DNA of 26,577 bases, taken from NCBI GenBank assembly GCA_900548075.1, contig URJD01000004.1, positions 1 to 26,577 on the forward strand, in the 5' to 3' direction. The notes below the pieces were generated by a model that saw only the letters and a list, made by a program, of their open reading frames with translations, made no database searches and was not told the origin of the DNA. Shown piece by piece: positions 6,671 to 13,555 of this stretch (position 1 is its first letter; each line of letters starts with the position of its first letter). This stretch comes from an uncultured Collinsella sp. GTDB taxonomy: Bacteria; Actinomycetota; Coriobacteriia; Coriobacteriales; Coriobacteriaceae. The position numbers were made by a program, and so were the translations under genes.

Positions 6671-9160
6671 ATGAACGATTCCGCTCTCAAGAACTTCTGC
6701 ACGTGGGCCCGCGTGGAACTTATTAACGGCGTGGAGGCGCAGATGGTGCGCTACGGCATCACTGAGCCTACGCTCGCGCCCGCTGGGTCCGAGACCGTCA
6801 ACGGCCAGCCTCTGAGCCCGCTCGAAGTTGAGCAGCGCGACGAGCTGCTGCGCCTGCAGGCCGCAGAGGGGCACGACGCCCTGCGCGACCGTGCGGCCTA
6901 CACCTGGTTCAACCGTATCGTGGCCATTCGCTTTATGGATGCACGCGGATGGCTCCCCAGCCGTATGCGCATGCTGAGCCGGGCTGACGGCAGCCATGGC
7001 AGCGAGGCCGTGGAGAACGCCCTGGACGTGGAGATTTCCACGGCCGACCTCGAGCGCGTGGCAGAGCTCAAGATGGCGGGTTCCGACGAGCCGCTGTGGC
7101 GCTATCTGTTTGTGGCTCAGTGCGAGGAACTTGCCGATTGCCTGTCAGGCGTCTTTGAACGCGTGGGCGGAGCCATGGAGCTGCTGTTGCCCCAGGGGCT
7201 CATGATGGCCGACGGCGTGGTGGGCAAACTCAACGCAGTCCTCACTGACGAGGACTGGCGCGAGGGCGTGACCGTTCTGGGCTGGATGTATCAGTACTAC
7301 AACGCTGACGTTAAAGACGACTTCTTCAAGTCCAAGCGCAAGGCCGCGGCGGCGGACATCGCGCCCGCCACGCAGCTCTTCACGCCCGAGTGGATCGTGC
7401 GCTACATGGTCGAGAACTCGCTCGGCCGCCTGTGGATGCTCAACAACCCCGGGAGCTCACTGCGCGAGCGCATGGAGTACTACATCGAGCCCGACGAGGA
7501 GCACGAGGACGTCATCTACATCTCGAGCCCCGAGGAGATCACGCTCTGCGACCCGGCGTGCGGCTCGGGCCATATCTTGGTCTATGCGTTTGAGCTGCTT
7601 TTTGCCATGTACGAGGAGCGCGGCTACCGCGAGCGCGATATCCCGGAGCTCATCCTGACCAAAAATCTCGCCGGCATGGAGATCGATCCCCGCGCGGCGC
7701 AGATCGCCGAGCTGGCGCTTGCCATGTGCGCCCGCGAGCACGACCGTCGCTTCTTTAGGCGTGGCGTTTGCGCCGACGTTACCGTGCTCACGGGCATCCC
7801 GCTGGAGGAGGACGACCTGCCGGGCAACAAGAAGCTTGCCGAGGAGCTGAGCCATCTGGGTGAGATCGGCTCGCTTCTCAATCCTTCAGAGGCCGAGATT
7901 GACGAGCTCAAGGCTGCCGCCGCGAGCTGTTCCGACGACCTTTTTGCCGCTGCGACCAAAACTAAGCTCGAAAACGCTGCCGCCATCTGCGAGAAGCTGT
8001 CCCGTCGTTTTACCTGCACCGTGGCTAATCCTCCGTATATGGGCAGCAGCAGCTTTAACCCCTTCATGAGCAAATGGGTCAAGAAGAACTACTCCGACGT
8101 GAAGAGCGACCTCTGCACGTGCTTTATCGAGCGCGGTTTTAACCTTGTCGAAGATAAGGGCTACGCCGCAATGGTTACCATGCAGAGTTGGATGTTCCTG
8201 GGCAGCTTTGAGAAGATGCGCTCTTCGATCATCGAGGGCAAGACGATTGTCTCGATGGCTCATCTCGGCCCCCGCGCATTTGACGCCATCGGCGGCGAGG
8301 TCGTCAACGTAACCGCCGATGTCATCTACAACGGCCGCGCGGCATACGAGGGCGCTTACGTGCGCCTCGTCGACATCAACGGCAGCGAGGCGAAGCGCCT
8401 TAAGCTGCTCGCGGCGATCCAGAACCCCGACTGCGGCTGGTTCTACCGTCGCGGCGCCGACACCTTCAAGCAGATCCCAGGCATCCCCATAGCCTACTGG
8501 GCTGGGGGCGGAATACTATCTGCATTTAAATCAAATCCAGCTGTTGGTACGCGCGCGTCGCTTCAAGCTGGAATCACAACGGGAAACAATGACTTATTCA
8601 TTAGAGCTTGGTGGGAGGTCCAACTATCAAAGTTTGATAGGGAGTGCTCATCGATTAACGAGGTCCAAACCACAACGTGTTGGTATCCATGTAACAAAGG
8701 TGGTAGCTATCGCAAGTGGTATGGCAACCGAGATAACGTTATGAATTTCTCAGTCACTGGCCAACTGGAGATGAAAAAACAGTCAGGATTCCGCCCCGTC
8801 AGCCTTGATGATCAATTTAGGCCGTCGATCTCTTGGTCAGACGTTACGTCCGATCGCAATTCGTTTAGAGTCAACGGCGGACACAGTCTGTTTGAGCATG
8901 CTGGAAGTTGCGCATTTATTGCAGATGACAACCTGCTTCCGCTTATTGCCTACCTGAATTCATCCGCAGCATCTGTGATGCTCAGAATGATTAACCCAAC
9001 TCTTAATTGTAATGCGGGCGTTGTGTCAAGGCTGCCGCTTCTTGGCCTTGGTGAAGAGGGCCGTATCTCTAGCATGGCTGAACTGGCTATCGAACTGTCA
9101 AAAACCGACTGGGACTCGTTTGAAACCTCCTGGGATTTTAAACGTCACCCCTTATTGTGA
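6671..9160 (+). CDS. pglX: BREX adenine methyltransferase PglX, N-terminal part (methyltransferase plus recognition domain)
   Basis: This 829-residue product is the first part of PglX, the BREX N6-adenine DNA methyltransferase that marks host DNA and defines the target motif. It opens MNDSALKNFCTWARVELI, as PglX proteins do. It has the SAM-binding motif DPACGSGH (from Asp294) and the catalytic NPPY (from Asn453). It continues into the target-recognition region (about 610-800: GITTGNNDLFIRAWWEV, YNKGG-like CNKGGSYRKWYG). It stops at DFKRHPLL, whereas single-chain PglX proteins of 1150-1225 residues continue. The missing C-terminal domain is encoded at 9844-10812 after an inserted gene. From about 8500 onward the DNA is clearly AT-richer than the rest of the operon, suggesting an imported recognition cassette. 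ATG 6671 was chosen over GTG 6638 because the family N terminus starts there. Confidence 0.93.
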   Translation: MNDSALKNFCTWARVELINGVEAQMVRYGITEPTLAPAGSETVNGQPLSPLEVEQRDELLRLQAAEGHDALRDRAAYTWFNRIVAIRFMDARGWLPSRMRMLSRADGSHGSEAVENALDVEISTADLERVAELKMAGSDEPLWRYLFVAQCEELADCLSGVFERVGGAMELLLPQGLMMADGVVGKLNAVLTDEDWREGVTVLGWMYQYYNADVKDDFFKSKRKAAAADIAPATQLFTPEWIVRYMVENSLGRLWMLNNPGSSLRERMEYYIEPDEEHEDVIYISSPEEITLCDPACGSGHILVYAFELLFAMYEERGYRERDIPELILTKNLAGMEIDPRAAQIAELALAMCAREHDRRFFRRGVCADVTVLTGIPLEEDDLPGNKKLAEELSHLGEIGSLLNPSEAEIDELKAAAASCSDDLFAAATKTKLENAAAICEKLSRRFTCTVANPPYMGSSSFNPFMSKWVKKNYSDVKSDLCTCFIERGFNLVEDKGYAAMVTMQSWMFLGSFEKMRSSIIEGKTIVSMAHLGPRAFDAIGGEVVNVTADVIYNGRAAYEGAYVRLVDINGSEAKRLKLLAAIQNPDCGWFYRRGADTFKQIPGIPIAYWAGGGILSAFKSNPAVGTRASLQAGITTGNNDLFIRAWWEVQLSKFDRECSSINEVQTTTCWYPCNKGGSYRKWYGNRDNVMNFSVTGQLEMKKQSGFRPVSLDDQFRPSISWSDVTSDRNSFRVNGGHSLFEHAGSCAFIADDNLLPLIAYLNSSAASVMLRMINPTLNCNAGVVSRLPLLGLGEEGRISSMAELAIELSKTDWDSFETSWDFKRHPLL

Positions 9161-9822
9161 GTGATCAGCATGAGGTACATTCGCCGACTATTAATTTCTT
9201 TGGCTGTTTCAATTCCATGCTTAGTGGTTTTCACGCTACTGTTTAAAGCTCTTCTTGGATTTCTATCCGGCATTTGCTCGCTTCCGTTGCTCAACTCTTT
9301 ATCGTCGGGGGATTTGTTAAATGGAGTCGGGACGTTTTCGGCAGTCATTATTGCAGTGGTCTCGTATCAGCACGACATAGAAACGAAGCAAGAAGAAGAG
9401 AGGTCTCGGAGCGAAAAGGCTAAGCCTCAAGTTGAGGTGGACAGTTTCGAGGAAGATTACGGATTCATTGTTTCGATTACCAATGTAGGTCCCCGGCCAA
9501 TTCCGTCAATTATTGTGGAGGAAAAGCCAGTCGTATCTAATCTTGAGCCTGGAGATACCTGTCGTTTTGATTACATCGGTTTTGAGTCGTGTGAGTCGTA
9601 TGAAGGCGAGGTTGAAGGCTCCAATTACGTTGTTTCAACGAGGACCTTTCGCGATGGGGTAAGCCTTTGGCTCTTTATGTATGACATTTTGGGTAAGGCT
9701 TGGATGAGTGAATATACGCTCGAGGAAGATGGTGCCCGGTTGTTGGACGGACCCTCCTGGGTGCTGTGAGAAAAGCTTGACTACCACATAAAATGCCCCT
9801 TTGAATCATTGTTTTTAATCCC
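8505..9822 (+). mobile_element. Low-GC cassette: PglX recognition region plus inserted gene
   Basis: From about 8505 the sequence shifts from GC-rich, C/G-ending codons to AT-rich codons, and it shifts back at about 9820. The stretch holds the target-recognition part of PglX, its premature stop and the 202-residue membrane protein gene. It has no transposase, recombinase or terminal repeats, so import by homologous or gene-conversion-like recombination is the simplest reading. The left border is approximate. The right border is the PLL codon remnant at 9820-9828. Confidence 0.5.
9170..9769 (+). CDS. Small membrane protein of unknown function inserted within pglX
   Basis: I do not recognise this family. 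The product is about 199 residues from ATG 9170, or 202 from GTG 9161, which directly follows the pglX-N stop. It has two hydrophobic stretches (about residues 6-30 and 45-65) that look like membrane helices. A short charged linker rich in E, K and R follows (about 70-90), then a beta-rich soluble domain of about 110 residues with ISITNVGPRPIPS-like sequence (actual residues SITNVGPRPIPS). The gene is AT-rich, like the end of pglX-N and unlike brxC or pglZ, and lies exactly between the two halves of PglX. It could be a passenger of a recombined specificity cassette, an accessory defence effector, or an insertion that inactivates PglX. The sequence cannot decide among these. Confidence 0.75.
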   Translation: MRYIRRLLISLAVSIPCLVVFTLLFKALLGFLSGICSLPLLNSLSSGDLLNGVGTFSAVIIAVVSYQHDIETKQEEERSRSEKAKPQVEVDSFEEDYGFIVSITNVGPRPIPSIIVEEKPVVSNLEPGDTCRFDYIGFESCESYEGEVEGSNYVVSTRTFRDGVSLWLFMYDILGKAWMSEYTLEEDGARLLDGPSWVL

Positions 9823-9843
9823 CTACTACCTGGAAGGCGTTCC

Positions 9844-10812
9844 ATGTCAACACTGCTCGCCGATAAATACGAGGCTCGCAAAGCCGAGGTTAACGCTCGC
9901 TTTGAGCAGCTTCGCGCTAACGAGGAGGAGCTCAACCGAATCTTTGCCAAGATCTACAACATGGAGGGCGAGGTGCCCATCGAGGTCGAGGATAAGTACG
10001 TTTCGGTGGCGCGCATTTTCAATACCGCCGACGAGATTCCCGAGAGCTATAAGGGCAACAAATACGTGCGCACCAAGCGAGACGAGATCACCTCGCTCAT
10101 AAGCTATGCCGTGGGCTGCATGTTTGGCCGCTATTCGCTGGATGTGGACGGGCTGGTCCTGGCCGATCAGAGCACCACAGTTAGCGACTATCTGGCCAAG
10201 ATGCCCGATCCCGATCACGTGACCTTTATGCCCGATAGCGATAACGTGCTGCCCATTACCGATGACGAGTACTTTGACGACGACATCGTGCGCTACTTTA
10301 TCGACTTTGTGCGCACCGTGTATGGCGAGGAGACGCTTGAGCAGAACCTGGCCTTTATTGCCGAGGCACTCGGCGGCAAGGGTACCTCGCGCGAGGTAAT
10401 CCGCACCTACTTTTTGAAGGACTTCTTTAAGGACCACTGCCAGACCTATAAGAAGCGCCCCATCTACTGGCTGTTCGACAGCGGCAAGAAGAACGGCTTC
10501 AAGTGCCTTGTTTACATGCATCGCTACCAGCCTGACCTGTTGGCTCGCATCCGCACCGACTATGTGCATGAGCAGCAGGAGCGCTACCGTGCCCAGATCG
10601 GGTATGCCAACGATGCCCTTGTCAGTGCCGAGCGCGGCGAGCGCGTGCGCTTGGATAAGCGCATCAAAAAGCTCAACGACCAGCTCAAAGAGACCATTGC
10701 CTACGAGGAGAAACTGCACCACTTGGCAGACCAGATGATTAAGATCGACCTGGATGACGGCGTCAAGGTCAACTACGCCAAGTTTCAGGATGTGCTGGCG
10801 AAGATTAAGTAA
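9844..10812 (+). CDS. pglX: PglX C-terminal part, separately translated
   Basis: This 322-residue ORF is the C-terminal domain of PglX. It carries RANEEELNRIFAKIY (about residues 22-36), LISYAVGCMFGRYSLD (about 82-97), RPIYWLFDSGKKNGFK (about 204-219) and the end DLDDGVKVNYAKFQ. All of these are conserved near the C terminus of single-chain BREX methyltransferases. It has its own start (ATG 9844) with GGAAGG seven bases upstream, so it is probably translated as a separate polypeptide. The frame stays open upstream to 9805 and reads NPLLPGRRS just before the start. That matches the HPLL end of the first part (9146-9157) and marks the old joint. Together the parts would make about 1156 residues, the normal size. 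Whether the two polypeptides reassociate is unknown. Confidence 0.93.
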   Translation: MSTLLADKYEARKAEVNARFEQLRANEEELNRIFAKIYNMEGEVPIEVEDKYVSVARIFNTADEIPESYKGNKYVRTKRDEITSLISYAVGCMFGRYSLDVDGLVLADQSTTVSDYLAKMPDPDHVTFMPDSDNVLPITDDEYFDDDIVRYFIDFVRTVYGEETLEQNLAFIAEALGGKGTSREVIRTYFLKDFFKDHCQTYKKRPIYWLFDSGKKNGFKCLVYMHRYQPDLLARIRTDYVHEQQERYRAQIGYANDALVSAERGERVRLDKRIKKLNDQLKETIAYEEKLHHLADQMIKIDLDDGVKVNYAKFQDVLAKIK

Positions 10813-10835
10813 CTGCAGATACGGTAAGGATATTC

Positions 10836-13544
10836 ATGCCCAAGATCGATGTAGAAGAACAGCTCAAGCTGCGATTTTTGCAGCCGTTGTCCTCATGCGC
10901 GCCGCGCCGTGTGGTGGTTTGGCACGATGCAGACGGCGAGTTTGCTCCTGAGTTTGAGCGATTGGCTGCCGAGGGTTTCGACGGCGTGGGGGCCGATGCC
11001 GGCGTAATGTCTGCTCACGGTGACTTTGAGCGCCCAGTGCGGTTTGTTGAAGCCTGCGAGGGCCGCATGTTTGCCGTCAAGAAGCTCGTCAACCGCGATG
11101 ACCTTGTGAGCGATATCTTGCTGTATCGCCGTTGCCCGCGCGGCAGGCTTGAGGGCGATTGGCTTGCCGATGTTGGGCTGTATGCCGATCAGTTCCAGGC
11201 TGATTATCTTTCGCTTTTGGCCGATCAGCTGGGTATCGAGAATATCGATGCCGTGCGCGAGAGCCTGCGAGCGCACAAGGCGTTCTTTGTCGCCAAGTCC
11301 CGCTGCGCTAAGTTTGTCGCATGCGTTCCACATGCCGCGGGTGCATCCGATATCGAGCTCGGAATCCTTACGGTGATCTTTGGCGGCAAGGAACCGGGCG
11401 ACGCGCGGCCCGCGTTTGTATTGCGCGGCTGCATGGCCATGCTGCTGCACGAGGGTCCCGAGGCGCTGGCCGCGCTGGTGGATAAGTACTGTGTGCGCGA
11501 TGTTCTCGCTGCCTTTATGCTGCGCTGTTATGGGTTTGATGGACCGCTGCACGAGCGTGATTCACTGCTTATGCTTGCATCCCATGTGCTTCTTACGGCG
11601 GCATCCACCGCACTTCCCGAGGGAGCGCTCAAGGGGCTCGAAAGCTATATGGCTCCCGCCTACGGCCCCTATTGCCTTGAGGCGGTGCGTACGTGGGACC
11701 AGGCCGCCGATGCCCGGGCATCGAGCGAGGACCTATTTGAGATTTGTCGTTTAGTTGAGGATGCCCGCGGGCTCTTTGCGCGGTTCGAGACCCTGCCGAT
11801 CGATGCGCTGGCTTCGCTTGATGTGTTCCCGTGCGTCAACGAGGCTGTGCTCTCGCAGCTGTTCTGCTCGTTTGCCCAGGGTGCAGACCGTGTTGAGGAC
11901 GCACGCGCCTTTGCGGCGCGTCGCTGCGACCTAAGCTGGTACCGCCGTGTCGAGAGCTACTTTGGCTTGCTTGCCGCTGTGGCCAATATGTGCGCTTTTA
12001 GGCAGGCGCATGCGGGCGGGTTCCATCTGGCGCAGCCCCAGCAGGTGTGGGATGCCTATACGTCCGATTGGTATTCCATGGATGCTGCCTATCGCCATAT
12101 GTGCACCGCGTATCTGCGGGCGCGCTCCGTTGAGTGCGATGTGCTCGAGGAGCCCACCCGCGCTGTGGCGGACTGGGCGGAGAATCTCTACAGCAACTGG
12201 TTCTTGGCGGATGCCAATGCCTGCTGGGCAGCCGCTGCGCAAGGGGAGTGGACCGATTGCGGCTACATCGATGGCCCTGCACGGCAGGATGAGTTCTACT
12301 GGCATGTGCTGCCCACCTTTGTGGGCTCTGCCAAAACGACGGTCATTATCGTGAGCGACGCGTTGCGCTATGAGGTGGCCCGCGACGTTGCGGCGCTGCT
12401 CGAGCGCGAGCGCGGAGGCAACGTCAAGGTCTCTAGCATGCAGGCGGTCTTTCCCTCCATTACCGAGGTGGGCATGCCCGCGCTGCTGCCACACCAAGCG
12501 CTTAAGCTTGCAGCGGATGGCTCGTTTGTGTTGGCTGACGGCATGCCCACTGCCACGACTCCGCAGCGCGAGGCGGTGCTTGCCCACGTTGAGCCCACGG
12601 CCCGCGCTTTACGCTCGAGCACATACCTCAACATGACGGGAACCGAACGCAAGACGCTGCTCAAGGACTCAAAACTCGTCTACCTCTATCACAACAAGAT
12701 CGATGCCACGGGCGAGAAGGCCGCTACGCAGGATGACGTCTTCGGTGCCTGTGCGGACGCCGTGGAGGAACTTGCTGCATTGGCGCGTCGCGTGTGCACC
12801 GACGCCCCGGGCGCGCGTGTTGTTATAACGGCGGACCACGGCTTTATCTACACGCGTCGGGAGCTCAGCGAGTGCCAGATGCTCGGCAAGCCGGACCTTC
12901 CCGTCCTTGACGCTCCCGTCATGTGCGGCAAGCGTCATCTGGTGGTTCCCAACGAGGCCGTGGGCGAGCTTTCGGACGAGGTACGCGAGGTGTTTGTTAA
13001 TGTTGACATGGGACGTTTGGGCGCCGGTTTTGAGGGATTTGCCCCGCGCGAGAACGTGCACTTCAAGCGTCCCGGTGGTACTAACAACTACGTCCACGGC
13101 GGCATGAGCCTGCAGGAGCTTTGCGTGCCCGTTATTGGATTTTGGCGTGCGCGCTCGGGTTCCAAGGACTTTGTCGACACGCGCGCGGCGACGTTGCGCG
13201 TGCTAAGTGAGGGGCGCCGGGTGACCAACTCGCTCTTCTCGCTCAACTTGATCCAGGAAGAACCAGCCCAAGGCAAGGTCTTGCCGTGCGAATACGAGCT
13301 GGTGTTTACCGATGCAAGCGGCAACGAGGTGAGCGATACGGTCAAGGCGCATGCTAACAAGACTTCTGTTAATTCGCAGGAGCGCGTAGTGCATGCCAAG
13401 TTTGCGCTGCGCGCGGCTGATGGATTCTCGGCAAAGGGTCCGTACTATCTGGTCTGCCGCGAGCGCGAGACGGGCAAGATTGTTTGGCGCGAGACGTACA
13501 CCATTGCTGTTTCGTTTGCCCCTGTTGCTGACTTTGGTTTTTAG
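10836..13544 (+). CDS. pglZ: BREX phosphatase-like protein PglZ (type A)
   Basis: PglZ is the alkaline-phosphatase-superfamily component of BREX, required for defence. The 902-residue product has an alpha-helical N-terminal half. The PglZ domain follows, with metal-site motifs TVIIVSDALRYE (Asp508) and VVITADHGFIYTR (Asp667, His668), then GGMSLQELCVPV (about 750). The C-terminal beta-rich region (about 770-900) is typical of the BREX type 1 protein. ATG 10836 has AAGGA about seven bases upstream and lies 23 bases after pglX-C. Length is in the expected range (about 820-900). GC-rich codon use returns here, unlike the preceding cassette. No disruption is visible. Confidence 0.96.
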   Translation: MPKIDVEEQLKLRFLQPLSSCAPRRVVVWHDADGEFAPEFERLAAEGFDGVGADAGVMSAHGDFERPVRFVEACEGRMFAVKKLVNRDDLVSDILLYRRCPRGRLEGDWLADVGLYADQFQADYLSLLADQLGIENIDAVRESLRAHKAFFVAKSRCAKFVACVPHAAGASDIELGILTVIFGGKEPGDARPAFVLRGCMAMLLHEGPEALAALVDKYCVRDVLAAFMLRCYGFDGPLHERDSLLMLASHVLLTAASTALPEGALKGLESYMAPAYGPYCLEAVRTWDQAADARASSEDLFEICRLVEDARGLFARFETLPIDALASLDVFPCVNEAVLSQLFCSFAQGADRVEDARAFAARRCDLSWYRRVESYFGLLAAVANMCAFRQAHAGGFHLAQPQQVWDAYTSDWYSMDAAYRHMCTAYLRARSVECDVLEEPTRAVADWAENLYSNWFLADANACWAAAAQGEWTDCGYIDGPARQDEFYWHVLPTFVGSAKTTVIIVSDALRYEVARDVAALLERERGGNVKVSSMQAVFPSITEVGMPALLPHQALKLAADGSFVLADGMPTATTPQREAVLAHVEPTARALRSSTYLNMTGTERKTLLKDSKLVYLYHNKIDATGEKAATQDDVFGACADAVEELAALARRVCTDAPGARVVITADHGFIYTRRELSECQMLGKPDLPVLDAPVMCGKRHLVVPNEAVGELSDEVREVFVNVDMGRLGAGFEGFAPRENVHFKRPGGTNNYVHGGMSLQELCVPVIGFWRARSGSKDFVDTRAATLRVLSEGRRVTNSLFSLNLIQEEPAQGKVLPCEYELVFTDASGNEVSDTVKAHANKTSVNSQERVVHAKFALRAADGFSAKGPYYLVCRERETGKIVWRETYTIAVSFAPVADFGF

Positions 13545-13555
13545 GAGTGTGCCCT

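Noticed and set aside
9148..9801. CCCCTT on both sides of the gene inserted in pglX, as a target-site duplication
   Set aside because: Six bases is near chance level, and the coding remnant NPLL at 9817-9828 gives a better explanation of the joint. No transposon ends are present.
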